Shown piece after piece: positions 34,130 through 42,268 of a DNA stretch of 64,000 nucleotides. Numbering within the stretch: position 1 is the stretch's first letter; every line of letters begins with the position of its first letter. The translations under genes and the position numbers were made by a program. This stretch comes from Paenibacillus paeoniae. Lineage in GTDB: Bacteria; Bacillota; Bacilli; Paenibacillales; Paenibacillaceae. The stretch covers positions 124,001 through 188,000 of the forward strand of contig NZ_QUBQ01000006.1 of assembly GCF_003388735.1 (NCBI RefSeq), given 5' to 3'. Below the pieces are notes generated by a model. That model was not told the DNA's origin and did not search any database. It saw nothing but the letters and a program-made list of their open reading frames with translations.

Positions 34130-34798
34130 ATGTTCTATAACCCACATGAAAATTTTTACGATAGAATACGTGATTACGTATTTGAAAACAAACGACTAGT
34201 ATCAGTAGTAGGGATTTTAATTATCCTACTAATAATTTCCGTATTTTTACTCATTCAACTTTCTAAAAAAGAAGATCCCAAATACACGACTTATAACAGT
34301 TATTCGTGTAAAGAGATCATTGGTTCTAAACCATTATCGACCAATACGGATATGACTTTGAGTTTTTTTAGAGCAACAAAAATTGAATCCGAGCTGAATA
34401 TATGGAATAACTTCAAAGATAAACTATCTTCATACCACTCCGTTATGAACTTAGTTAATGAATCAAGTAAATTAATTGTACAAGCTGAGCAAATCAACAA
34501 CGCCAATCAACCTGGTACACTTTCTATACCTAAGGAAGCATGCTATTTATCCCTATCTAATAGTCCAGACACTTTTTCTCAATTGAATTTTCAATTTGAC
34601 CTTCCCAAAATAGAACTTTATCGTTGGACTAAAAAATATCGAAGGTATCTCTCCGATAAAGAACATAAAGAAAATAACACAATCGTCATTATAGGTAATC
34701 ACTCTTACCATACAAAACAGTCGTTTTCACAATCCTTCTTATTTCCTGTTATGAAAAGCCAAATTATTATGTATAACCTTACAACTACGGATAAATAA
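34130..34798 (+). CDS. membrane-anchored protein of unknown function
   Basis: 222 residues with GGGGGTG eight bases before the ATG. One helix at about 23-44 (LVSVVGILIILLIISVFLLI) separates a short cytoplasmic N-terminus from a larger extracytoplasmic part with two Cys (EIIGSK and EACYLSLS regions) and no motif that I recognise. Base composition is more AT-rich than the neighbouring genes, which could point to recent acquisition. It has its own sigma-A promoter. Confidence 0.65.
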   Translation: MFYNPHENFYDRIRDYVFENKRLVSVVGILIILLIISVFLLIQLSKKEDPKYTTYNSYSCKEIIGSKPLSTNTDMTLSFFRATKIESELNIWNNFKDKLSSYHSVMNLVNESSKLIVQAEQINNANQPGTLSIPKEACYLSLSNSPDTFSQLNFQFDLPKIELYRWTKKYRRYLSDKEHKENNTIVIIGNHSYHTKQSFSQSFLFPVMKSQIIMYNLTTTDK

Positions 34799-34905
34799 GA
34801 AGTTCAGGTAGCCGCGCCGATACTACTCTGATCCGTTCAAATTCTCACACAGCATTTCGTCTTAACTGTACCTTGAGCCTTCGCGGTTGCGCAAAGTAGA
34901 AACAT

Positions 34906-34939
34906 TTGACCTGTAAGCCATACATGGCTTACAGGTCAA
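34906..34939. repeat. perfect 16-base inverted repeat
   Basis: Arms TTGACCTGTAAGCCAT and ATGGCTTACAGGTCAA with a two-base centre. It lies about 100 bases downstream of the sigma-B-like gene. There is no T-run, so it may be a weak terminator, a protein-binding site or a transcript-stabilising hairpin. Confidence 0.7.
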
Positions 34940-35041
34940 TCCGAATTCTATCGCCATACAGCGACGTACCTTGTTGTGGATATGCTGGATGTGACAGAAT
35001 ACTGCTTGCCTTTCATCATTTTGCTGGCGTTCGTGCCAGCC

Positions 35042-35824
35042 TTAACTCCCGTCCGCCTCTTCTTCATCCGCTAGAAAAATTTTCAACCGATCGATCGCTC
35101 TGCGTTGAATCCGTGAGACGCTCATCTGCGAGACACCCAACTGTTCGGCTACGTCCCGTTGCGACAAACCGTTCGTATAGACGAGAGTCAGCACACGCTG
35201 CTCCTGCTCCTTCAAGCGTCCGAATGCTTCTCGGAGATCCATCCGGCCCTCCAGCGCCTGGAAGCCATCGGACTCGCCCGCAATCATATCACCGACTGTG
35301 GCAGCGCTCTCCCCTTCAGAGGATAAGGGCATGTCCAGCGATACATATTGATACGCCTCGCGCGAAGTCATGACTTCAATCGTCTCCTCCACACTCAGCT
35401 CCAAAGCTTCCGCAATGTCCTCGACCTTTGGCGAGCGACCCAGCCTGACCGTCAGCTCATCGATGGCCTTTTGAAGAAGCAAGCCCTTCTCTTTAATTCG
35501 CCTTGGTACTTGGATGTACCAGGATTTATCTCGGAGGAAATTTTTCAGATGGCCGATGATGCTCTTCATCGCGTAACCTTCAAATGGAATGCCTTTGTCT
35601 GAATCGAATTGCCGGAACAGCCGGAGCATCGACATCTGCCCCACCTGGAACAGATCTTCGTACAGATCAGGTCTGCTCCTCGACAGCTTCCCTGCCGCCA
35701 TCCGGACAATGGACTCATAATGATGGAGCAATTGAGTCGCGCTGTCGTTGCACTCCTGCGTACGATAGCGCTCCATGAGCATCGATGCTTGCTCTGGCGT
35801 CAATCCCGAGGAATACTCCTTCAT
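35042..35824 (-). CDS. sigma-B/F/G-family RNA polymerase sigma factor
   Basis: 260 residues. Region 2 (YESIVRMAAGKLSRSRPDLYEDLFQVGQMSMLRLFRQFD, about 30-70), region 3 (SWYIQVPRRIKEKG onward, then LGRSPKVEDIAEALELS) and region 4 (LKEQEQRVLTLVYTNGLSQRDVAEQLGVSQMSVSRIQRRA) are complete. This is a group 3 sigma factor controlled by partner switching. It overlaps the upstream rsbW-type gene by four bases. Promoter-like motifs in the window that match the sigma-B consensus, including one before its own operon, suggest an autoregulated general stress sigma factor. Confidence 0.93.
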   Translation of the reverse strand: MKEYSSGLTPEQASMLMERYRTQECNDSATQLLHHYESIVRMAAGKLSRSRPDLYEDLFQVGQMSMLRLFRQFDSDKGIPFEGYAMKSIIGHLKNFLRDKSWYIQVPRRIKEKGLLLQKAIDELTVRLGRSPKVEDIAEALELSVEETIEVMTSREAYQYVSLDMPLSSEGESAATVGDMIAGESDGFQALEGRMDLREAFGRLKEQEQRVLTLVYTNGLSQRDVAEQLGVSQMSVSRIQRRAIDRLKIFLADEEEADGS

Positions 35825-36264
35825 ACCATCTCCTCGTTTCTGCTCATGCGCTTCATGAGTACAACCTCCGTACCATTCTCGGAGCGTACGTGAACCTCAT
35901 CCATCAGAGCCTCCATCAGAAAAATGCCAAGCCCGCCAACAGTAACATCAGCAATCGGTGATTGATGAAGCACCGAACGCGTCATATGTTGTGTCGGTAT
36001 CTCCTCTTTCCCTCTTCCATCATCCTTGATCGTAATGCGCAGCTCGTGGTTATCCCATAGAAAGGACAGCTCGATCCAGCCGCCTCTCTCTTCATAGGCA
36101 TGCCGAATCGCATTCGTGCACGCCTCCGTTACGGCAACCTTCATATCTTCTATAGCTTCATACGAGAACCCGACTTTGCTCGCAATAGCGTACAAAGCGG
36201 CTCTGACAATATCCAAATAGTCGGCTTGTGCCGGTATACGAATAACAATAGGCAACGGATTCAT
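35821..36264 (-). CDS. RsbW-type anti-sigma kinase, copy 1
   Basis: 147 residues from the ATG at 36264. It is a GHKL-fold serine kinase: N box VTEACTNAIRHAY, D box IKDDGRGKEE and G box VGGLGIFLMEALMDEV. RsbW proteins hold the sigma factor inactive and are neutralised by unphosphorylated RsbV. Gene order rsbW-sigma with a four-base overlap makes it the dedicated inhibitor of the neighbouring sigma factor. No rsbV gene precedes it here, unlike the usual rsbV-rsbW-sigB arrangement; a DUF948 gene stands in that place. Confidence 0.9.
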   Translation of the reverse strand: MNPLPIVIRIPAQADYLDIVRAALYAIASKVGFSYEAIEDMKVAVTEACTNAIRHAYEERGGWIELSFLWDNHELRITIKDDGRGKEEIPTQHMTRSVLHQSPIADVTVGGLGIFLMEALMDEVHVRSENGTEVVLMKRMSRNEEMV

Positions 36265-36299
36265 CTTCCACATTCCTTTCCCATACCTTCAATTATAGC

Positions 36300-36731
36300 T
36301 TAATTCTGCTTCAATCGGTTCCATATCCGAATGGTAGAAGCGATACCGTCAGCAATAGCCGCTATCTTTCCGCCTTCTGACTTCTCCCTATTCTTGCCGG
36401 ATTGCTGCACCTTCGAAACCGCTCCTGTCGCGGCTTCCTTAACCGATTGCGTCACCGCACGAGTGGCTTGGCCAATCTCTTTCACACTGGAAAATAATGA
36501 GTCCAGCTCCTTCATCTTCTTCTGCGCATCCATTGTCACCGCATTTGTATTACGCACAACCTCGCGGGCATCATGGCTAATTTGCAGCATCTCGACACGA
36601 AGATCGCCAAGCGTTTTTTGAACATCCTCAATTGCCGCTCCCGCCAGCTTCAATGTTCTGAAAGCTGCCAAGAGCATGACAACCGTAGCTATGGCAACAA
36701 CGACAATACTAATTTCAACAACTAGATTCAT
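36300..36731 (-). CDS. DUF948 (YoxC-like) membrane protein
   Basis: 143 residues from the ATG at 36731. One N-terminal helix (LVVEISIVVVAIATVVMLLAAF) is followed by a long amphipathic coiled-coil (KLAGAAIEDVQKTLGDLRVEMLQISHDAREVV and on) and a basic C-terminus. This is the DUF948/YoxC pattern, found in general stress proteins of Firmicutes. It lies 35 bases upstream of rsbW copy 1 and has a sigma-B-like promoter, so it is the first gene of the sigma operon. The function is unknown. Confidence 0.8.
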   Translation of the reverse strand: MNLVVEISIVVVAIATVVMLLAAFRTLKLAGAAIEDVQKTLGDLRVEMLQISHDAREVVRNTNAVTMDAQKKMKELDSLFSSVKEIGQATRAVTQSVKEAATGAVSKVQQSGKNREKSEGGKIAAIADGIASTIRIWNRLKQN

Positions 36732-36769
36732 ACAATTATGGCCCCTTCCAAACCTTCCTTTATCTCGTA

Positions 36770-36795
36770 TTACCCCTGAATCCATGCATTGAAAC
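36770..36795 (-). promoter_or_regulatory. sigma-B-like promoter of the DUF948-rsbW-sigma operon
   Basis: On the minus strand GTTTCA (36795-36790), 14 bases, GGGTAA (36775-36770), ending 38 bases before the DUF948 start codon. It suggests that the sigma factor activates its own operon, as in the known sigB operon of Bacillus. Confidence 0.6.
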
Positions 36796-36915
36796 GATGA
36801 ATTCTCCAATCTCGCAAATTTTTCCGTTCGAGCCCCGCATGTTATACTAGGAGATAAACAACACTCGACTTCGAGCGGACATATCGATAAGAGAATGCAC
36901 AAAAAGGAGGCTGTC

Positions 36916-39711
36916 ATGCTTACGCCACGCCATATAAGCATTCGATTCAAGATAGCAATGGGCTATATCCTCATTATTTGCTGCCTGGGAGCAGCAGTTA
37001 TTGCCGTCACGGAGCGAATCCAATCGCTCCAGAGGGAGATCGAGACGATTACGACAAGAGATATGGATATTCATAATTTAATTACGAGCATCCGGTACAA
37101 CGTCATTAACATGGAGACCAGCCAGCGAGGCTACTTGCTGACTGGCGACGAGAATTACTTGCAGCCGTACACGGAGAGCAAGGCCGAATGGGAAGACAAT
37201 CTAAATCGTTTAAGCAGCTTTTTTGTCAACGACACCGAGAAACGCAAAGACCTGGACAACATTCGGGCCACGATCCAGCATTGGATCGAGGCATCCGGAG
37301 AACCGACCATTGCGCTCAAGCGGGAGAACCAAACCGAAGCAATCATTGATTATTTCAAAACAGATCCCGGCAAGGAAGATGTTGACCAGCTGCGCGAGCA
37401 TCTGGAGCAACTGCGTCTTAAACATCTGGCATCCAATCGGGTTTATATCGAGAAGCTCGATAAGCGGAACGAGCTGCTTACATTCAGCCTGATCGGCATC
37501 CTTATTGCAGTAGCGGTCGTATCCTTCTTTATCGTGGCTTACGTGTCGAATGCGATCGTGCGTACGATACGCCAAGTATCCTCCACGATCACCGAGATCG
37601 CCGATTCTCGAGGCGACCTGACGAAACGGATCAACGTCACGTCCAAAGACGAGATCAAAGATTTGGCCAACGCTACCAATGTGTTGTTGGAGAGCCTTGA
37701 AGCGCAGTCCTGGGTACAGAAGCATGTCGCTGAAGTAGCAACGATGAATCACGGCGTGAACGACCTGAGGCAGCTTGCTGCTTCATTCCTCAGCAAGGTC
37801 GCGCCAATGATAGGCGCCTCCTACGGTGTCTTCTATTATCGCAGAGGGACAGGCGAGAATGTGCGCCTGGACAAGCTCTCAGCGTACGCCGCTGTGGGGG
37901 AAGAAAAGGCGAAGGACAGCTTCCGCTTCGGCGAAGGGCTTGTCGGGCAGTGTGCGCAGGACAAGCGACCATTTCTGCTCAACCAGCCTGAACCTGAGCA
38001 CTACAATGCCAGCATCACAACCGGCCTTACGGAGCTGCAACCGAGAAGCGTACTCGTCATTCCTGTCGAATTCGAGGATAAGGTCATTGCCGTAATCGAG
38101 TTCGCATCGCTGGAGCCCTTCCTTGCCCAGCATTTGAAGCTGCTGGAGGCGATTGAGGATCACTTCGGCGTTGCGATTGATAATGTAGCGGGACGCATGG
38201 AGGTCGAGCGGCTGCTCGGCGAATCCCAAGCCATGACGGAGGAGCTGCAAGCCCAAACAGAGGAACTGCAAGCGCAGTCCGAGGAGCTACAGATGCAGCA
38301 GGAAGAGATGCGCATGACGACCGAGCATCTGGAAGAGCAGAACTTGTATGCCGAGCAGAAGACGAAGGAACTGGAGCAAGCCAAAGCGGAGCTGGAGGAG
38401 TATGCGGAGAAGCTAAGGCAAAGCGCCCAGTACAAAACGAACTTCCTTGCGAATATGTCCCATGAGCTGCGAACGCCGCTCAACAGTATTCTCATCCTAT
38501 CCCAAATGCTATACGAGAATGACGGCAAGTCGCTTTCTTCCGAGGAGGAAGGTTATGCGCGCGTTATTTACTCCTCAGGCAACGATCTGCTGGCATTGAT
38601 TGATGATATTCTCGACCTGTCCAAGATTGAAGCAGGCAAGCTCACTTTGGTAGTGGATGAAGTCAATGTCTCGGAAATTCCGGAAATGCTGAAGCTCAGC
38701 TTTGATCCTGTTGCCGAGAAGAGAGGACTGACCTTCCTGATCGAGCAGCAGCGAGTGCTGCCGCCAATCATCCGAACGGACGGCCAGCGTCTGCAGCAAA
38801 TTTTGAAAAACCTGCTGTCCAATGCCTTCAAATTTACCGAGAGCGGTACAGTTACACTGAAGCTTCACCAGGCTGACCCCGCCATCATTCAGGAGAGATT
38901 GCCGGGTGCGGATACGGACAGCTTTATTGCCTTCGCGGTTATCGACACAGGGATCGGAATACCGAAGGATAAGCAAGAGCTGATCTTCGAAGCGTTCCAG
39001 CAAGTCGATGGCAATACGAACCGCATCTATGGCGGTACGGGACTGGGTCTATCGATATGCAGTGAGTTCGCACATCTGCTTGGCGGCTGCATCGTAGTAG
39101 ACAGCGAACCCCATAAGGGCAGCACGTTCACACTGTATCTGCCGTATCAGATTGATGAAGCACAATTGGAGCTTCATCAGGCTTGGCTGGAAGCCGCCTC
39201 CTCCTCCATGGGATCACCGGCAAGACAAGCGGAATTAATCGCACCGCCAATCGATATTTCGGGTTCAGAAGTTCCGGCACATTCACATGAGGTACGATCA
39301 GAGCATCCGGAAGGCAACTCCACCATCCTAAATAAGCGTGTCCTTCTCGTAGAAGATGATGCGCGCAATGTCTTCGCCATTGTAAGAGCGCTGGAGACCA
39401 AGGGATTGGAAGTAACCGTCGCACGCAATGGTCAGGAGTGCATGGAGATTATCGACACTGACGCCAACTATGACCTGGTATTAATGGATATTATGATGCC
39501 AGTCATGGATGGCTTCGAGACCACAAAAGCGCTGCGGAAGCATCCGCTTATGAAGAATACGCCTATTATCGCTCTAACGGCCAAAGCGATGAAGAGCGAT
39601 CAGGAGAGCTGCCTGGCAGCTGGCGCGTCCGACTATATTAGCAAGCCAATCCAAATGGAGCAATTATTCTCGTTGATGAGGGTTTGGCTAACAAAGCAGG
39701 TGGAACATTAA
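36916..39711 (+). CDS. hybrid histidine kinase (CHASE3-HAMP-GAF-HisKA-HATPase-REC)
   Basis: 931 residues from the ATG at 36916 (AAAGGAGG upstream). Helix 1 (about 12-30) and helix 2 (about 190-212) flank a CHASE3 sensor domain (ITSIRYNVINMETSQRGYLLTGDENYL). HAMP, a GAF domain (about 280-425), a Gln/Glu-rich coiled coil (ELQAQTEELQAQSEELQMQQ), HisKA with His516 in MSHELRTPLNSI, HATPase (FKFTESGTV, DTGIGIPKDKQ, GGTGLGLSI) and a C-terminal receiver with Asp858 (LVLMDIMMPVMDGFE) follow. It is two bases from the CheR-like gene. Its probable output, inferred from position, is the partner-switching stress system encoded on both sides. Confidence 0.93.
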   Translation: MLTPRHISIRFKIAMGYILIICCLGAAVIAVTERIQSLQREIETITTRDMDIHNLITSIRYNVINMETSQRGYLLTGDENYLQPYTESKAEWEDNLNRLSSFFVNDTEKRKDLDNIRATIQHWIEASGEPTIALKRENQTEAIIDYFKTDPGKEDVDQLREHLEQLRLKHLASNRVYIEKLDKRNELLTFSLIGILIAVAVVSFFIVAYVSNAIVRTIRQVSSTITEIADSRGDLTKRINVTSKDEIKDLANATNVLLESLEAQSWVQKHVAEVATMNHGVNDLRQLAASFLSKVAPMIGASYGVFYYRRGTGENVRLDKLSAYAAVGEEKAKDSFRFGEGLVGQCAQDKRPFLLNQPEPEHYNASITTGLTELQPRSVLVIPVEFEDKVIAVIEFASLEPFLAQHLKLLEAIEDHFGVAIDNVAGRMEVERLLGESQAMTEELQAQTEELQAQSEELQMQQEEMRMTTEHLEEQNLYAEQKTKELEQAKAELEEYAEKLRQSAQYKTNFLANMSHELRTPLNSILILSQMLYENDGKSLSSEEEGYARVIYSSGNDLLALIDDILDLSKIEAGKLTLVVDEVNVSEIPEMLKLSFDPVAEKRGLTFLIEQQRVLPPIIRTDGQRLQQILKNLLSNAFKFTESGTVTLKLHQADPAIIQERLPGADTDSFIAFAVIDTGIGIPKDKQELIFEAFQQVDGNTNRIYGGTGLGLSICSEFAHLLGGCIVVDSEPHKGSTFTLYLPYQIDEAQLELHQAWLEAASSSMGSPARQAELIAPPIDISGSEVPAHSHEVRSEHPEGNSTILNKRVLLVEDDARNVFAIVRALETKGLEVTVARNGQECMEIIDTDANYDLVLMDIMMPVMDGFETTKALRKHPLMKNTPIIALTAKAMKSDQESCLAAGASDYISKPIQMEQLFSLMRVWLTKQVEH

Positions 39712-39712
39712 C

Positions 39713-40591
39713 ATGGTAGACGATAGCATATTGCGGCATGACGATTCCTTAAAGGACATGGAAGAAGAGCTAACGGAGTATGGGGAGGTCGAGGAGCTTG
39801 AGCTCGATCTGCTGCTAGAGGCTATTTTTCGGCTAAGAGGCTTTGACTTTCGCCATTATTTGCGCTCTTCCCTGCGTAGACGCGTCCGGCACCGTATGAG
39901 CCTGGAGAAGCTTCCGACGATCTCCGCATTGCTGGGCAAAGTATTGCATGAGGATGGCGTTTTGGAGAAGCTGCTGGAGGATTTCTCGATTAAGGTAACG
40001 GAGATGTTCCGTGATCCCGAATTTTTCCTTGCATTCCGTCAGAAGGTCGTCCCTCAGCTGCAGGGACTAGACGAGCTGCGTATCTGGCATGCCGGATGTG
40101 CGACGGGCGAGGAAGTCTACTCCATGGCGATTCTGCTGCAGGAGGAAGGGCTGCTGGAGCGCTCGATTATCTACGCGACGGATATGAGCAAGGCTGCTAT
40201 CGCACAAGCCAAGCAAGGGGAATTCCCGCTCAAGCGGATGCAAACCTACACGCGTAACTACTTGCAGGCGGGCGGTACGCGCGAATTTTCCGCTTACTAC
40301 AAGACCGACCATTCTTATGCCTTCTTCCAACCTGACATCAAGCGACATATGATGTTCGCCGAACATAATTTGGCGACGGATGGTTCTTTTAACGAATTTC
40401 ACGTTATTCTATGCCGCAATGTGCTAATTTACTTCGATTCCGAGCTGCAAAGCCGGGTACACCATGTACTAACGGACAGCCTCGCGCCTGACGGCTTCCT
40501 TGCACTAGGCGGGAAGGAATCGTTCCTGTCCCCGTACAAATCCAGATTCGCGGAGCATGCTCCGGAAGAGCGGATCTTCCGCAAACTATAA
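39713..40591 (+). CDS. CheR-type SAM-dependent methyltransferase
   Basis: 292 residues starting right after the kinase stop codon. An N-terminal acidic extension (about 1-35) precedes the CheR all-alpha domain (GFDFRHYLRSSLRRRVRHRM) and the SAM-binding fold (RIWHAGCATGEEVYSMAILL, then TDMSKAAIAQAK and HVILCRNVLIYFD). Such proteins methylate glutamates of chemoreceptors, but with hybrid kinases and without chemoreceptors they are thought to methylate or tune the kinase. There is no CheB partner in the window. Confidence 0.88.
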   Translation: MVDDSILRHDDSLKDMEEELTEYGEVEELELDLLLEAIFRLRGFDFRHYLRSSLRRRVRHRMSLEKLPTISALLGKVLHEDGVLEKLLEDFSIKVTEMFRDPEFFLAFRQKVVPQLQGLDELRIWHAGCATGEEVYSMAILLQEEGLLERSIIYATDMSKAAIAQAKQGEFPLKRMQTYTRNYLQAGGTREFSAYYKTDHSYAFFQPDIKRHMMFAEHNLATDGSFNEFHVILCRNVLIYFDSELQSRVHHVLTDSLAPDGFLALGGKESFLSPYKSRFAEHAPEERIFRKL

Positions 40592-40604
40592 AACGATTCA
40601 CACA

Positions 40605-40648
40605 ACAAAAAATGGCGTGTCGTATTGGTCATCCAATCGCACGCCATT
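40605..40648 (-). terminator. terminator of the rsbV-rsbW operon
   Basis: Nine-base arms AATGGCGTG and CACGCCATT enclose an inner ATTGG/CCAAT hairpin. On the minus strand it is followed by six T. It lies between the convergent CheR and rsbW copy 2 genes. Confidence 0.8.
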
Positions 40649-40711
40649 CCATTATAACTAGGATAATTGCTCCTGCATGCCATCGACCACAAAGCATGGT
40701 GGCAGCTTTGA

Positions 40712-41140
40712 TCATCCTCGGTATTTCATCAAACGAACTTCCGTCCGCTGCTCGTCAGAATTCATCTGTACTTCATCCATTAACGCTTCCATCAAGTATA
40801 TGCCCAGCCCGCCTACGCGCAGCTCGCTCGGTTGATCACCCTGTATGCTTGAAGCGGATTTTCTGGCATCTGCATGGGCAAATGGGTTGCCGTAATTGAC
40901 TACGCGGATCATGAGTCTCTCTCCATTGGCTTCGAATGCGACATCGATCACAGCATTGCCGCCTCCATCCTCCCTTGTTCCATGCAAGACAGCATTGCTG
41001 CAAGCTTCCGAGACCGCGACCTTCATATCTTCAATATCTTCGTAGGAGAAGCCCAGCTTGGTCGCAACACCCAGGAGACAATTCCGAACTAAATCGATGT
41101 AGTCCGCATCAGCCGGTATTTGCAAGTGAACAGCTTTCAT
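40712..41140 (-). CDS. RsbW-type anti-sigma kinase, copy 2
   Basis: 142 residues. It shares with copy 1 the N box (VSEACSNAVLHGT), the pattern FSYEDIEDMKVAVSEAC, and the G-box segment VGGLGIYLMEALMDEV. It follows an rsbV-type gene by 11 bases. The D-box region (VVNYGNPFAHAD) lacks the usual DxGxG sequence seen in copy 1 (DDGRGKE), so ATP binding or kinase activity may be changed. It could be a second switch protein for the same or another sigma factor, or a buffer for RsbV. Confidence 0.85.
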   Translation of the reverse strand: MKAVHLQIPADADYIDLVRNCLLGVATKLGFSYEDIEDMKVAVSEACSNAVLHGTREDGGGNAVIDVAFEANGERLMIRVVNYGNPFAHADARKSASSIQGDQPSELRVGGLGIYLMEALMDEVQMNSDEQRTEVRLMKYRG

Positions 41141-41151
41141 GCCCCGGCCTC

Positions 41152-41472
41152 TTACTTCAAATAACCCGTCAATCCCGTCATGTCGAACAGCCTCCGTACG
41201 GTCGGCGGAATATTCCGCACATAGAACGGTCCGTTTACGCTATCCCTCGTCTTCAGAATCGAGACGATAATGCCGATGCCTGTGCTGTCGATATAGACCA
41301 ATCCCTCCAGATCCAGAACCATGGCAAGATCTGTGCGTCTCAAGTAAGGCTCTACTGCCACTTGTAGCTGGGGAACGACGGCCAGGTCAAGCTCCCCGCC
41401 AAGCTTTAATACAAACTGTTCATTCGTCTCATATTGCTCCATACGAAAAGGTTCCATTTTCATTCTATCCAT
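41152..41472 (-). CDS. rsbV: RsbV-type anti-sigma-factor antagonist (STAS domain)
   Basis: 106 residues with a STAS fold: FVLKLGGELDLAVVPQLQ at about 20-38, MVLDLEGLVYIDSTGIGII at 51-69 with the phosphorylated Ser at position 63, and RRLFDMTGLTGYL at the end. Unphosphorylated RsbV binds RsbW and frees the sigma factor. It is the only such gene in the window, while two RsbW proteins are encoded, so it is the hub of the switch. A sigma-A-like promoter (TTGTCT-N17-TAGGAT) lies upstream. Confidence 0.9.
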   Translation of the reverse strand: MDRMKMEPFRMEQYETNEQFVLKLGGELDLAVVPQLQVAVEPYLRRTDLAMVLDLEGLVYIDSTGIGIIVSILKTRDSVNGPFYVRNIPPTVRRLFDMTGLTGYLK

Positions 41473-41530
41473 TCACTCCGCTCTGATTAACCTTATATTG
41501 ATCCTACTAATTGAATCCCTATTAGACAAA

Positions 41531-42166
41531 CTATACCGTTGCGATATGATAGTAGCTGACATACTGCGGTTCATGCGTTTCTTCATCTAGAAATAGCTTA
41601 AGGACCGCGTCATCCCGCTGGTATACGATACCGTCCTCAGCGATATAATCCGGCTGACCGAAGACCTTATGGAGAGAGGACTCCGTAATGGACAGCGTCT
41701 CGCCATCTATCATTAAAGGTTGATCCCTCTCAATATTTACATACTGAATAAATGATCCGTAGAAGGCGATCTCCATATCCGGATATTCATAGACAGCCAA
41801 ATCTCCCCATAGCTGATCTACCGATTTGCTCACTGGCTCGCCGAGCTTGGATACGACGGCTTCGGGACTATCGTATAAGCTGATCCCATTCACACTATTC
41901 AATTCCAGTCCGCCGTTCACTTCAACGCTAGATTTGTCCGATGACTCCACCGCGGGTGCCGACTCCTCGGCCTTCTGCAAGTGAACCGCCACTTCCTCCG
42001 CATGATTCAGTATCCCGCTTGCTTCATGCAGGACAGGCACAATTTTCAAAGGCACCTGTACAGCCCCCTTTACCGACATCTGGGCATCCACGGACTGCTC
42101 TGACGATTGAATGCTCATTACAACAACACTGCCTATTATAAAAACGTAAAGAATGATCGCTCTCAT
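41531..42166 (-). CDS. membrane-anchored protein of unknown function
   Basis: 211 residues from the ATG at 42166 (GGGAGGG upstream); the longer frame is unsupported. An N-terminal helix (RAIILYVFIIGSVVVMSI) is followed by an acidic linker and an extracytoplasmic domain with two similar halves (ISLYDSPEAVVSKLGEPV and LSITESSLHKVFGQPD), each like a KLGEP-type repeat found in Firmicute envelope proteins. It lies between rsbV and the PP2C phosphatase gene and has a sigma-B-like promoter of its own, so it may be a stress-induced envelope protein. Confidence 0.7.
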   Translation of the reverse strand: MRAIILYVFIIGSVVVMSIQSSEQSVDAQMSVKGAVQVPLKIVPVLHEASGILNHAEEVAVHLQKAEESAPAVESSDKSSVEVNGGLELNSVNGISLYDSPEAVVSKLGEPVSKSVDQLWGDLAVYEYPDMEIAFYGSFIQYVNIERDQPLMIDGETLSITESSLHKVFGQPDYIAEDGIVYQRDDAVLKLFLDEETHEPQYVSYYHIATV

Positions 42167-42232
42167 GATGAACTCCCTCCCGCTATGGCTGCTTTTGCTT
42201 AGCTTAGCTTTCAAGGTTCCTATAATCATGTA

Positions 42233-42257
42233 TAAACCATTCCACGTCTTTTGAAAC
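42233..42257 (-). promoter_or_regulatory. sigma-B-like promoter of the 41531-42166 gene
   Basis: On the minus strand GTTTCA (42257-42252), 13 bases, GGTTTA (42238-42233). The -35 is identical to those of the other candidates and the -10 differs in one base. The distance to the start codon is 66 bases. Confidence 0.45.
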
Positions 42258-42268
42258 ATCCCGCTAGA

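Noticed and set aside
34906..34939. Insertion-sequence end
   Set aside because: Only one inverted pair is present and there is no transposase gene or target duplication around it.
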